Origin: Nesterenkonia sp.
Lineage (GTDB): Bacteria; Actinomycetota; Actinomycetes; Actinomycetales; Micrococcaceae
Length of the DNA stretch: 64,000 nt
NCBI RefSeq assembly: GCF_029265375.1
Contig: NZ_JAJUJJ010000015.1
Span: 1-64,000 of the forward strand
Direction of reading: 5' to 3'
Shown in pieces: positions 1 through 8,506 of the stretch. A program made the translations under genes and the position numbers. The notes beneath the pieces are model-generated. The model did no database searches. It saw only the letters and a program-made list of their open reading frames with translations, and was not told the DNA's origin. The stretch's first letter is position 1. Each line of letters opens with the position of its first letter.

Positions 1-205
1 GCGGCATGCCACCACGATTGCGGAACCACCGAGCGCCGACGGCTTGAGACACACCAGTAGCCTCTGCTGCCTTCTCAGAGGTGATCCCGGTGGCGATGTG
101 CTTCCAGAACTCTCGTTCGACCTCCTGCCGATGAGACGGAGTCCCCGGCGACTTCATCGCTGAACGGCCTGTGAACTGTTGCACCCATGCTGATGGTCTT
201 CCCAT
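1..205 (-). CDS. IS30-family transposase, N-terminal part (cut by window edge)
   Basis: Reading leftward from an ATG at 205 the translation begins MGRPSAWVQQFTGR and continues with MKSPG, a REFWKHIATGITSEKAAEATGVS helix-turn-helix-like stretch in two pieces, and RWFRNRGGMP at the window edge. This is the typical N-terminus of actinobacterial IS30-family transposases (family knowledge). An internal ATG at 157 is an alternative start. About 68 codons are visible; the DDE domain would lie outside the window, so I cannot tell whether the gene is intact. The DNA upstream of the start (206 to about 250) should be the element's terminus. It abuts an IS3-type transposase tail at 253. Almost the same DNA recurs at 46577-46748. 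Confidence 0.72.
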   Translation of the reverse strand, partial: MGRPSAWVQQFTGRSAMKSPGTPSHRQEVEREFWKHIATGITSEKAAEATGVSQAVGARWFRNRGGMP

Positions 206-254
206 TGCACACCTCCATGATCAAGGTGTTGCTACGACCAGTTGAATCCGAGCA
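83..254. repeat. 172-bp repeat, copy A (IS30 5' end)
   Basis: This stretch is repeated at 46577-46748 in the same orientation with one mismatch that I can see (t at 142, c at 46636). It contains the first 40 or so codons of the IS30 transposase plus the element terminus. Identity stops abruptly where each copy meets a different IS3 transposase tail. Confidence 0.9.
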
Positions 255-591
255 GTATCGAGCGATTCGCTACACCGAGCGCCTGGATGAAGCAGAGGCT
301 GTGGCCTCGGTGGGATCGAAGGGCGATTCCTACGACAACGCGATGGCCGAGGCGTTCATCTCGCTGTTCAAAGCCGAATGCGTGCGCAATCCGATCATGC
401 GCCGCGGCGGTGGGCGGGGGATCAATGATGTGGAGATCGCGGTCGCGGAGTACATCGACTGGCACAACCACCGGCGCCTGCACGGCGAGATCGGCCACAT
501 CCCGCCCGCCGAAGCCGAGGAGCTTTACTGGAGCAAGCACCCGGTCGATGAGTATGCTCAAAATCACCCAGCTGCTGCTGGGATCCAATAA
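253..591 (+). pseudogene. IS3-family transposase (OrfB), C-terminal fragment A
   Basis: The translation from QYRAIRYTERL through VGSKGDSYDNAMAEAF and YIDWHNHRRLHGEIGHIPP is the C-terminal part of an IS3-type rve/DDE integrase. It retains the third acidic residue (E in NAMAEAF) but lacks the first two. The open frame extends back to 187, but residues before QY are IS30 DNA read on the wrong strand, so the apparent ATG at 187 is not a real start. The break falls just after the expected conserved HSD-x-GS motif. The protein cannot be active. Confidence 0.85.
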
Positions 592-596
592 TCAGG

Positions 597-622
597 GTCT
601 CTACCAGACCCGGGGCGCTTCA
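597..622 (+). mobile_element. Probable right terminus of the IS3 element
   Basis: The sequence GTCTCTACCAGACCCGGGGC just after the transposase stop resembles right inverted repeats of actinobacterial IS3 elements (pyrimidine-rich start, then ACCCGGGGCG-TTCA). The recombinase reading frame resumes immediately after it. The left inverted repeat is not in the window, so the exact end is a judgement. Confidence 0.55.
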
Positions 623-1301
623 CTCCAAGCGGACCAACTGTGAACAGAAGTCCATGTTCATCCCCGATGTGGAACGCGCGGTGGAGGACTACTACCGGCG
701 GGTGCAGATACCTGAGCACGTGATCACCGCCTTGCGGGAACTGATCACCGCAGAGTTCGACCGGCTCAGCGCCACCAGCAAGCAGGAACGTCAGGCATAC
801 CAGCGTGAACGTGATGACTTGCTGGATGAACGGACCAAGCTGCTCCAAGCCCACTACGCCGGGGCGGTGCCGTTGGACCTGCTGAAGACCGAGCAGGACA
901 GGATCAGCAAGCGCCTGGCCTTCCTAGAGGCACAGATCGAGGCCGGGGCCACTGAGTACGAACAAGCCCAGGCACACCTGGACGACTGCCTAGCCCTGGC
1001 GAAGGACTGCCACGCGATCTACACCAGCATCGATGACTCACTGCGCCGGATCGCGAACCAGGCCTTCTTCGACAAGCTGTACGTCACCGAGGCTGACACC
1101 GTGGACGGTCAGCCGGGTGTGCCCTTCAACATCATGTTCAACCCCGAAGTCCACGCCACCGCACGACGCCGACAGGCGGACGGAGACCTCAGTAGGACTC
1201 AAACCGGTGATGTCGGCGGTTTGAACAACGACGATCTGGTGGGCCCTGCGGGGATCGAACCCGCGACCAGCGGATTAAAAGTCCGATGCTCTACCATCTG
1301 A
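621..1301 (+). pseudogene. Large serine recombinase, C-terminal remnant
   Basis: The open frame from the IS3 end gives NCEQKSMFIPDVERAVEDYY, the end of a recombinase zinc-ribbon followed by a long charged coiled-coil-like region (ERQAYQRERDDLLDERTKLL, HYAGAVPLDLLKTEQDRI) and FFDKLYV. This matches the C-terminal part of phage/transposon-type large serine recombinases (family knowledge). The catalytic N-terminal domain and most of the zinc-ribbon are missing, replaced by the IS3 remnant. The last 20 or so codons (GPAGIEPATSGLKV) are the tRNA-Lys gene read on its opposite strand, so the natural C-terminus is uncertain. It probably marks an old integrated element at this tRNA. Confidence 0.72.
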
Positions 1302-1312
1302 GCTAAAGGCCC
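1237..1312 (-). tRNA. tRNA-Lys (anticodon TTT)
   Basis: The minus strand folds as a standard cloverleaf: acceptor GGGCCTT pairs with AGGGCCC, the D-loop contains AGCTCAGATGGTAGAGC, the anticodon stem CGGA/TCCG encloses the loop CTTTTAA with anticodon TTT, and the T-arm contains GGTTCGATCC. A discriminator A at 1240 is followed by an encoded CCA (1237-1239). The serine recombinase remnant reads into its 3' end, so this gene is a likely attachment site. Confidence 0.93.
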
Positions 1313-1421
1313 TGGTGTGTGGTCTGCGGCCGAAAATGGCCAGCCCCCATGGTATCGCACACCCGCCCCTGGAGTCCCGGCCGCCGTGGGCGGCATAATA
1401 GGTGCGCGAAAGGAGGGCCCG

Positions 1422-2042
1422 ATGAGCCAGCGCTTCCGCCGCCCGGCCTACACCGACCCTGCCTCCTTCGATCAGCGCGAGGGCGGTGCCGACCCGGCCG
1501 ACATCTCCCAAGCCGCCCATGACACGGCCCACGCCCTAGTCCGCCAGGGCCGCGACTCCGCCGACCCGGAGATCACCGAACGTTTCGTCCGGCTGGCCGA
1601 GACCGAAGGCATCGAGGCCATCGCTGAGCTCTGGGCCCATTCCCCGCCGCGTTCCCTGGCCGGAAGCCTGTGGCGGATCTACGCCCTGCGGGCCGCCGTC
1701 CAGCGCAGCCCGGAACGGATGAGCGAGTACTACCGGCTCGGACGCTCCCACTCCGCCCCCTCGGCCATTGCAGGGGTGCCGGAGCCACCCACCGCCGAGG
1801 AGATGACCAAACTGGCGGACATGATCCTCGCCGGGATGTACGCCGGGGACATCGACGTCGCATTCGACCGTGCCGCCGCATTCTGCCGCGTCATCGCCCG
1901 CGGCCAGGCGCTGTGGGCAGACACCCACCGCTCCCCCGCCGAAGACGCTCGCCAGCTGACCTCCAAGGCCAACCAGCTGGTGCGCACCGCCGAAGAGCTG
2001 GAAGCCTCCGCGCGGGCCTACCGCAGCGGCACCCTGGACTGA
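1422..2042 (+). CDS. Conserved actinobacterial protein of unknown function
   Basis: The start at MSQRFRRPAY is supported by AAGGAGG six bases upstream. The 206-residue product has no signal peptide or membrane segment. It has a proline-rich, charged N-terminus, then a mostly helical body (HDTAHALVRQ, ITERFVRLAETEGIEAIAEL, GSLWRIYALR) and a C-terminal helix (LVRTAEELEASARAY). I recall similar proteins of unknown function in Micrococcaceae and relatives, but know no activity. It stands alone between the tRNA and the nucleoside importer. Confidence 0.75.
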   Translation: MSQRFRRPAYTDPASFDQREGGADPADISQAAHDTAHALVRQGRDSADPEITERFVRLAETEGIEAIAELWAHSPPRSLAGSLWRIYALRAAVQRSPERMSEYYRLGRSHSAPSAIAGVPEPPTAEEMTKLADMILAGMYAGDIDVAFDRAAAFCRVIARGQALWADTHRSPAEDARQLTSKANQLVRTAEELEASARAYRSGTLD

Positions 2043-2196
2043 GCGCACACCGAACCCCGGCAGCTGTCACAGGCGCGTAATACCATCACGGCTCACATAC
2101 CCGTAGGATATGGTGCACCGCGCCGGTGTGTGTGGCGAACACCTCACGCCCTGGCGCACCGAACCTTCACTCGTACATGCACCAGGAGAACCCCCA

Positions 2197-3276
2197 ATGA
2201 TGAGGAGCACCCCCTCGCGCGCCGGCGTCGCACTCGCCGGAGTCGCCGCGCTGGCCCTGTCCGCCTGCGGCGAAGCCCCCGATGAGGAGAGCAACGACGC
2301 TGCCGCCGGCGGCGAAAACTCCGACTACACCGCCTGTGTGGTCTCCGACGAAGGCGGTTGGAACGACCAGTCCTTCAACCAGTCGGCCCACGAGGGCCTG
2401 ATGGCCGCCGTGGAAGACTTCGACGTCGACCACGCCGAGGCAGAGTCCTCCTCCGAGTCGGACTTCGTCCCGAATGTGGACTCCATGGTCCAGCAGGGCT
2501 GCGACATCACCTTCGGTGTCGGCTACCTGCTGGCTGACGCGATCAACGACGCCGCCCTGGAGAATGAGGACCTCACCTTCGGCCTGATCGACGAGTGGCT
2601 GCCTGACGAGCCGGAGAACGCCAAGTCTCTGGTGTTCAACACCTCCGAGGCCGCCTACCTGGCCGGCTACCTGGCGGCCGCGATGAGCGAGACCGGCACA
2701 GTGGGCACTTGGGGCGGACTCCAGATCCCCTCGGTGACCGTGTTCATGGACGGCTTCGCCGACGGCGTGGAGCGCTACAACGCTGACAACGACGACGACG
2801 TCGAGCTGGTCGGATGGGACAAGGACGCCCAGGACGGCTCCTTCGCCGGCAGCTTCGACGACCAGAACGCCGGCCGCACCCTGACCGAGCAGCTGCTGGC
2901 CCAGGATGCCGACATCATCATGCCGGTGGCCGGCAACGCCGGCATCGGCGGCGCCGCCGCGATCGAGCAGGACGGCGAGGCTCTGATGATCTGGGTGGAC
3001 TCCGACGGCTACGAGTCCACCGACTACGGCAGCATCATCCTGACCTCCGTGCTCAAGGAAATCTCGCAGGCGGTCTACGACACCATCGAGGAGGGCGTCA
3101 ACGGCGAATTCAGCTCCGAGCCCTACATCGGTGACCTGGAGAACGACGGCGTCGGCCTGGCTCCCTTCCACGACTACGAGGACGAAGTTCCCGAGGAGGT
3201 CAAGGAGAAGCTGGAGCAGCTCCGCGAGGAGATCATCAGCGGCGAGACCCCCGTCGAGTCCGAGAACGCTCCGTGA
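2197..3276 (+). CDS. BMP-family (nucleoside-type) substrate-binding lipoprotein
   Basis: The start at MMRSTPSRAG is set by AGGAGAA seven bases upstream; the longer frame from 2110 lacks such a site. Residues 1-24 form a lipoprotein signal with lipobox LSAC (Cys24). The body carries BMP/PnrA-family features: CVVSDEGGWNDQSFNQSAHEG, DITFGVGYLLADA, NTSEAAYLAGYLAA and IIMPVAGNAGIGG. At 359 residues it is a normal length. BMP proteins bind purine nucleosides or related ligands outside the membrane (family knowledge). It is followed by an ATPase and two permeases, so it is the receptor of a complete importer. Confidence 0.88.
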   Translation: MMRSTPSRAGVALAGVAALALSACGEAPDEESNDAAAGGENSDYTACVVSDEGGWNDQSFNQSAHEGLMAAVEDFDVDHAEAESSSESDFVPNVDSMVQQGCDITFGVGYLLADAINDAALENEDLTFGLIDEWLPDEPENAKSLVFNTSEAAYLAGYLAAAMSETGTVGTWGGLQIPSVTVFMDGFADGVERYNADNDDDVELVGWDKDAQDGSFAGSFDDQNAGRTLTEQLLAQDADIIMPVAGNAGIGGAAAIEQDGEALMIWVDSDGYESTDYGSIILTSVLKEISQAVYDTIEEGVNGEFSSEPYIGDLENDGVGLAPFHDYEDEVPEEVKEKLEQLREEIISGETPVESENAP

Positions 3277-3311
3277 TCGTCGCCTGATCCGGCAGAAGGA
3301 ACACCACGCCC

Positions 3312-4895
3312 GTGAAGCTAGAGCTGAGAGGTGTCACTAAGCGGTTCGGCACCTTCACCGCCAATGACGCCATCGACCTAACCGTCGAGCCCGGAGAGAT
3401 CCACGCTCTGCTGGGTGAGAACGGGGCCGGCAAGTCCACATTGATGAACACCATCTATGGGCTCTACCAGCCGGACGAGGGGCAGATCCTCCTCGACGGC
3501 CGGCCGGTCAGCTTCCACGGGCCCGGAGACGCCGTGGCGGCCGGCATCGGCATGGTGCATCAGCACTTCATGCTGGTGCCGGTCTTCACCGTCACCGAAT
3601 CAGTCATGCTCGGCTACGAACCCACCAAGCGGGCCGGGCTCATCGACTTCCAGACTGCGCGCCGCCGGGTGCAGGAGATTTCCGCACGGTTCGGCTTCGA
3701 TGTGGACCCCGACGCCTATATCGAGGACCTCCCGGTGGGCGCCCAGCAGCGGGTGGAGATCATCAAAGCGCTCTCCCGCGACGCGGAGGTGCTCATCCTG
3801 GACGAGCCCACTGCAGTGCTGACCCCCCAGGAGACCGACGAGCTGATCAGCATCATGCGCCAGCTGAAGGAGTCGGGCACCTCGATCGTGTTCATCACCC
3901 ACAAGCTGCGCGAGGTCCGGGCGATCGCCGACACCATCACCGTGATCCGCCGCGGCAAGGTGGTGGGCCAGGCCACCCCAGAATCCACCGAGACCGAGCT
4001 GGCAAGCATGATGGTGGGCCGGGAAGTCAGCCTCACCTCGGAGAAGACCCCGGCCGAGCCCGGCGAGGACGCCCTGCAGGTGGAGAACCTCACCGTGCTC
4101 GACGCCGCCGGCAAAGTCATGCTCGACGACGTCAGCCTCTCTGTCCGCCACGGTGAGATCCTCGCAGTGGCCGGAGTGGACGGCAACGGACAGACCGAAC
4201 TGGCCGAAGCGATTCTGGGCACCCGCGAGCCGGCCGCCGGCCGCATCACACTCGACGGCGAAGACTGGTCCGACCTCAGCGTGAAGCAGCGGCTGAACTC
4301 CGGGCTGGGCTTCGTGCCCGAGGACCGCTCCACCGACGGTGTGGTCGCCGGCTTCTCCATCACCGAAAACTTTGTGCTGGACATGTACGACCAGCCGCCC
4401 TACTCCAACGGCACCGCGATGAAGCCCGCAGTGATGCGGGCCGCTGCCGAAGAGCAGACCTCCCGCTTCGACGTCCGCCTGGGCACGGTGGACGATCCGA
4501 TCTCCACGCTCTCGGGAGGCAATCAGCAGAAGGTGGTGCTGGCCCGGGAGCTCAGCCGGGACCTGAAGCTGCTGGTGGCCAGCCAGCCCACGCGCGGGCT
4601 CGACGTCGGTTCCATCGAATTCGTCCACCGCACCATCATCGAAGAGCGCGATAAGGGCACCGGGTGCATGATCATCTCCACCGAACTGGACGAGGTGCTC
4701 AACCTGGCAGACCGGATCGCGGTGATGTACCGCGGCCGGATCGTCGGCATTGTGGAGGCCGGCACCTCCCGCGATGTGCTGGGACTGATGATGGCCGGGG
4801 TGCCCGCCGCAGAGGCGGAGGTCCAAGCCGCCCAGCATCACACCGTCCTCGGTGAGGCCGACGAAGCAGCCGAAGGGGAGAGCGACCTGGCATGA
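3312..4895 (+). CDS. Nucleoside-type ABC transporter ATPase, tandem domains
   Basis: The product is 527 residues from a GTG start, with two ABC domains as in sugar/nucleoside importers (RbsA/YufO class). The first domain has Walker A GENGAGKST (35-43), a degenerate signature GAQQRVE (near 142) and Walker B VLILDEPTAVL (near 160). The second has an atypical P-loop (VAGVDGNGQTELAEA), a good signature LSGGNQQKV (near 400) and SQPTRGLD in place of a classical Walker B. This asymmetry is normal for the class. It starts 35 bp after the binding protein and overlaps the next gene by ATGA, so the cluster is one operon that powers uptake. Confidence 0.9.
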   Translation: MKLELRGVTKRFGTFTANDAIDLTVEPGEIHALLGENGAGKSTLMNTIYGLYQPDEGQILLDGRPVSFHGPGDAVAAGIGMVHQHFMLVPVFTVTESVMLGYEPTKRAGLIDFQTARRRVQEISARFGFDVDPDAYIEDLPVGAQQRVEIIKALSRDAEVLILDEPTAVLTPQETDELISIMRQLKESGTSIVFITHKLREVRAIADTITVIRRGKVVGQATPESTETELASMMVGREVSLTSEKTPAEPGEDALQVENLTVLDAAGKVMLDDVSLSVRHGEILAVAGVDGNGQTELAEAILGTREPAAGRITLDGEDWSDLSVKQRLNSGLGFVPEDRSTDGVVAGFSITENFVLDMYDQPPYSNGTAMKPAVMRAAAEEQTSRFDVRLGTVDDPISTLSGGNQQKVVLARELSRDLKLLVASQPTRGLDVGSIEFVHRTIIEERDKGTGCMIISTELDEVLNLADRIAVMYRGRIVGIVEAGTSRDVLGLMMAGVPAAEAEVQAAQHHTVLGEADEAAEGESDLA

Positions 4896-6223
4896 GTGAG
4901 AAGACCACCACCTCACAGACCCCCGAGGACCCCTCGGGCGCGCTGCAGGAGGCCGAAGGCCGGCTGCACCACGCCCTGCGCGAGCTCGGACAGTCCAACT
5001 GGCTGATCTCTGCGCTGGCCGTCGTCGTCGCCCTGGCCGTGGGTGCGGTGCTGATCCTGGCCGCCAATCCGCAGGTCCAGGCCACCCTGGGCTACTTCTT
5101 CGCCCGACCCACCGACTTCTTCGCCACCAGCTTCCAGGTCCTCCGCGACGCCTACTCCGCACTGTTCCGCGGAGCCGTCTTCGACTGGAACGCGACCACC
5201 CTCCAGCGCTCCGTGCGGCCGCTGACCGAGACCATGGTCAACGCTGTGCCGCTGATCCTGGCCGGCCTGGGCATCGCCATCGGGTTCCGCTCCGGAATGC
5301 TGAACATCGGCGGCCAGGGCCAAATCATCCTGGGCGCATCCTTCGCCGGCTTCATCGGATACAGCTTCGGCCTGCCGCTGGGAGCCCACATGCTGCTTGC
5401 CCTGGCCGGCGGGCTGCTCGGCGGCGCCATCTGGGGCGGCATCGCAGGTGTGCTCAAAGCACGCACCGGCGCCAATGAGGTGATCGTGACGATCATGCTC
5501 AACAACATCGCCATCTTCCTGCTCGCCTGGCTGCTGCGCCAGCAGTGGTTCACCCAGACCGGCTCCGCCCAGCCGCAGACAGCGGCCGTGGAGGACACCG
5601 CCCGGCTGTTCAGCCTGCTCGGCGGCAGCTTCCGACTGCACGCCGGCATCCTGGTAGCCGTGCTGGCCACCATCTTCGTGTGGTGGCTCATGGAGCGCTC
5701 CACCCTGGGATTTGAGTTCCGGGCCATCGGAGAGAACCCCGAGGCTGCGCGCACTGCCGGGGTCTCCGTAGTCAAAGCCACCGCCCTGGTGCTGATCATC
5801 GGCGGGGCGCTGTGCGGACTCGGCGGGGCCGCTCACCTGCTGGGCACCGAGTACCGGCTCACCGCAGGCATCGCCGGAACCATCGGCTTTGACGCGATCA
5901 CCGTCGCCCTGCTGGGACGCTCCCGTCCGCTGGGCACCTTCCTGGCCGGTCTGCTCTTCGGCGGTCTGAAGGCCGGGGGTGTGCTGATGCAGGCCCAGAC
6001 CGGCACGCCCATCGACATTGTGCTGGTGCTGCAGTCGGTGATCGTTCTGCTGATCGCTGCTCCCCCGCTGGTGCGCGCCATCTTCTTCCTGCCCCGCCCC
6101 GACGGAAAGCCGCGCAGACTGCGCGCACGCACCGCGGGCTCCGGCTCCGCCGGAGATGACGACGGCGAGCAGCCGACCAAGGACACCACAGCCGCCTCAC
6201 AGGCCGGAGGGAGCAGCCGATGA
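4892..6223 (+). CDS. Nucleoside ABC transporter permease 1 (BPD_transp_2)
   Basis: The 443-residue membrane protein begins in an ATGA overlap with the ATPase stop. A cytoplasmic N-terminus of about 35 residues is followed by many hydrophobic spans. The conserved core contains GFRSGMLNIGGQGQIILG and ARTGANEVIVTIMLNNIA, and FRAIGENPEAARTAGVSV forms the ATPase-coupling loop. These are typical of YufP/NupB-type permeases that pair with BMP receptors. The C-terminal 40 residues are a polar tail. It forms the translocation pore with the next permease. Confidence 0.88.
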   Translation: MSEKTTTSQTPEDPSGALQEAEGRLHHALRELGQSNWLISALAVVVALAVGAVLILAANPQVQATLGYFFARPTDFFATSFQVLRDAYSALFRGAVFDWNATTLQRSVRPLTETMVNAVPLILAGLGIAIGFRSGMLNIGGQGQIILGASFAGFIGYSFGLPLGAHMLLALAGGLLGGAIWGGIAGVLKARTGANEVIVTIMLNNIAIFLLAWLLRQQWFTQTGSAQPQTAAVEDTARLFSLLGGSFRLHAGILVAVLATIFVWWLMERSTLGFEFRAIGENPEAARTAGVSVVKATALVLIIGGALCGLGGAAHLLGTEYRLTAGIAGTIGFDAITVALLGRSRPLGTFLAGLLFGGLKAGGVLMQAQTGTPIDIVLVLQSVIVLLIAAPPLVRAIFFLPRPDGKPRRLRARTAGSGSAGDDDGEQPTKDTTAASQAGGSSR

Positions 6224-7515
6224 GCATCGACACCACCGCCGTGCAGGCCGAGCAGCAGCCCGAGGGCGAGGCGCGGCTGCAGCCGATCCGCTGGAAGTTC
6301 CCCATCACCTACGCCGTGCTGGCGCTGCTCGCCCTGGGAGTCTTCGCCGCCTTCAGCCCCGCCGGAACGCAGACTCAGTTCCGGCTGGCCACCGCTGCCG
6401 ACTTCTTCACCATCCCGCTGGTGAATGTGCCCGCAGCACCCACCGCCTGGGTCCTGGGGATCGCCCTGGCAGCACTGGCCGGGCTGGCTATCCACTTCGC
6501 CGTGCGCCGACGCCGGCTCGGAGTGTGGCACCCGATCCTCTTCGGCGTGCTGTTCGTGCTGGCCTTCCTGGTGTGGGCCGGCGCCGGAAGGGATGCCGTG
6601 ATTCCGCTGGTGACGGTGCTCACCGGGACACTCGCCCTGTCCGTACCGCTGATCTTCGGGGCCATGTGCGGCCTGGTCGGGGAGCGCTCCGGAATCATCA
6701 ACATCGCCATCGAAGGTCAGCTGCTGGCCGGAGCGTTCCTGGCCGCCGTCGCCGCCTCCTTCTTCACCTCAGCCTATGTGGGGCTGCTCGCCGCCCCTTT
6801 CGCCGGGGCCGCTGTGGGTGCGCTGCTGGTGCTGTTCTCTGTGAAGTACCACGTCAACCAGATCATTGTGGGCGTGGTGCTCAACGTCCTGGTGATCGGT
6901 GTGACCAGCTTCCTGTACTCCACAGTGCTGACCCAGAACGCCGAGCTGTGGAACGCCCGCCAGCAGCTGCCGCGGCTGCCGATCCCTGGGCTGAGCCAGA
7001 TCCCGATCATCGGGCCGGTGCTGTTCAACCAGACCATCCTGGTCTATCTGATGTACGCGTTGGTCATCCTGCTGCAGATCTTCGTGTTCAAGTCCCGGTG
7101 GGGACTGCGCATGCGGTCCGTGGGCGAGCACCCCAAGGCCGCGGACACAGTGGGCGTCAACGTCAACCGGACCCGAGCGGTCAATACGATCTTCGCCGGC
7201 TGCATCGCCGGTCTGGGCGGCGCCTTCTTCACCGTGGGTCAGGGACTGGCCTTCGGCGCAGAGATGTCGGCCGGGCAGGGATTCATCGCGCTGGCTGCGA
7301 TGATTCTGGGACGGTGGAACCCGGTGGGTGCGCTGTGCGCGGCCCTGCTGTTCGGCTTCTCCACCTCCATCGGGAATGTGCTCTCCACCATCGGGACGCC
7401 GGTGCCCAGCGAGATGCTGCTGATGCTGCCCTACATCATCACCATCTTCGCTGTGGCAGGATTCGTCGGCCGCGTGCGTCCCCCGGCAGCTGAGGGCGTT
7501 CCCTACATCAAATAG
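6220..7515 (+). CDS. Nucleoside ABC transporter permease 2 (BPD_transp_2)
   Basis: The 431-residue second permease overlaps the first by four bases (ATGA), indicating translational coupling. It contains GAMCGLVGERSGIINIAIEG, the coupling-loop motif MRSVGEHPKAADTVGVNVN and several hydrophobic spans, matching YufQ/NupC-type partners. A region near residues 65-125 adds extra hydrophobic segments before the conserved core. It ends the four-gene importer (lipoprotein, ATPase, two permeases). The ligand may be a purine nucleoside; nothing in the sequence proves it. Confidence 0.88.
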   Translation: MSIDTTAVQAEQQPEGEARLQPIRWKFPITYAVLALLALGVFAAFSPAGTQTQFRLATAADFFTIPLVNVPAAPTAWVLGIALAALAGLAIHFAVRRRRLGVWHPILFGVLFVLAFLVWAGAGRDAVIPLVTVLTGTLALSVPLIFGAMCGLVGERSGIINIAIEGQLLAGAFLAAVAASFFTSAYVGLLAAPFAGAAVGALLVLFSVKYHVNQIIVGVVLNVLVIGVTSFLYSTVLTQNAELWNARQQLPRLPIPGLSQIPIIGPVLFNQTILVYLMYALVILLQIFVFKSRWGLRMRSVGEHPKAADTVGVNVNRTRAVNTIFAGCIAGLGGAFFTVGQGLAFGAEMSAGQGFIALAAMILGRWNPVGALCAALLFGFSTSIGNVLSTIGTPVPSEMLLMLPYIITIFAVAGFVGRVRPPAAEGVPYIK

Positions 7516-7888
7516 GCCCGCTCACCGCGGCCCCGCGCCGTGCTCGAGGCGCCGTCGCCCGGATCCAGCGGCCGGTGCCGCGGGAGTTTGACCGTGCTGG
7601 GGAGACAGCGGCACACTGGATGCAGGTGTCGGGCTGCAGGCAACCCCCGGGCTCCAACCTTTAGCCGCTTCGAGCGGCCACGCGCCGTGAGGCGTTCCCA
7701 GCCCGGCACCGCCCCCTCTCTTTCAGTACGCGTCCCCGCCCGGCAGAACTGGAACGGTTGATCACGCCCTGCGCGTCATTCTGGGGTAGCGTATCTTCGG
7801 CCATTCACCCGGTGGCTATACACTCACCACGTGCAGGACACCTGCCGTTCAACTGCTGGACTAGCACCGCGGGGGAAGTGCTCACCTG
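7516..7888. other. 373-bp intergenic region
   Basis: No convincing gene is seen. It holds a 6-bp hairpin (GCCGCT-TCG-AGCGGC, 7664-7678) with no T-tract, which may end the nucleoside operon. Closer to the DUF47 gene is a weak promoter-like region (TAGCGT near 7787, TATACA near 7817). I found no PHO box here. Confidence 0.4.
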
Positions 7889-8500
7889 ATGATCAACCGA
7901 CAGCGCCACGCCCAGGCCACGGACCTGTTGACCGACATCGCCCAGGAAGTTCGGGCCGGCGTCGGGCTGCTGGCCCAGCTGCTGGGCACTCCTGCCGGGC
8001 AGAGGTCTGCCCACCGCGAGCGGCTGCTCGGACTGGAGGGCAGGACGATGGACCTGCACTTCGCCCTGATGACGCACATCCGCAGCGTCTTTCTCACTCC
8101 CCTGCCCCGGGAGGACATCTACGCGCTCTCTCAGCAGCTGAACCGCACAATGGAGCATGTGGTGGCTGCCGGGGACCTCATCCTCTCCCGGGAGAGCCTG
8201 CAGCTTCCGCCCGCCAGCCAGGACCAGGTGGAGACTCTGCAGCGTCAGGTGGAGCTGACCTCGACCGCGATGAGCCGGATGGAGGACTTTGACCATTTGG
8301 AGGACTACTGGGCGAAGATGCAGCGACTCTCCAAGCAGGCCAACCGGACCCACCGGGAGTGGATCACCTCCACCGACAGCGCTTTCCAGCCCAATATCGC
8401 ACTGCAGCAGTCTGAGCTCTCCGGTGAGATTCTGCGGGCGGTCCATGCTCAGCGGGAGGTCGCAGTGATCTGCGGATCAATCATTGTGCGGGAGTCCTGA
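7889..8500 (+). CDS. DUF47/PhoU-like Pit accessory protein
   Basis: The 203-residue, all-helical soluble protein has no signal peptide. Segments such as AQATDLLTDIAQEVRAGVGL, LHFALMTHIRSVFLTPLPRE and LSQQLNRTMEHVVAAGDLI resemble DUF47 (PhoU_div) proteins, in which the T-P-L-x-R-E-D pattern is conserved. Such proteins are encoded beside Pit transporters and are thought to modulate them (family knowledge). The pit gene starts six bases after its stop, supporting that pairing. The ATG follows a modest ribosome site. Confidence 0.8.
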   Translation: MINRQRHAQATDLLTDIAQEVRAGVGLLAQLLGTPAGQRSAHRERLLGLEGRTMDLHFALMTHIRSVFLTPLPREDIYALSQQLNRTMEHVVAAGDLILSRESLQLPPASQDQVETLQRQVELTSTAMSRMEDFDHLEDYWAKMQRLSKQANRTHREWITSTDSAFQPNIALQQSELSGEILRAVHAQREVAVICGSIIVRES

Positions 8501-8506
8501 TCCGCG

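Noticed and set aside
187-252. Apparent ATG start and first 22 codons of the IS3 transposase tail (also 46681-46746)
   Set aside because: This is IS30 terminal and coding DNA read on its opposite strand. The same 22 codons are joined to two different IS3 tails, so they are not part of either protein.
1240-1301. C-terminal GPAGIEPATSG... of the recombinase as genuine protein
   Set aside because: It is the tRNA-Lys gene in antisense. Such peptides are a common artefact of reading into a tRNA.
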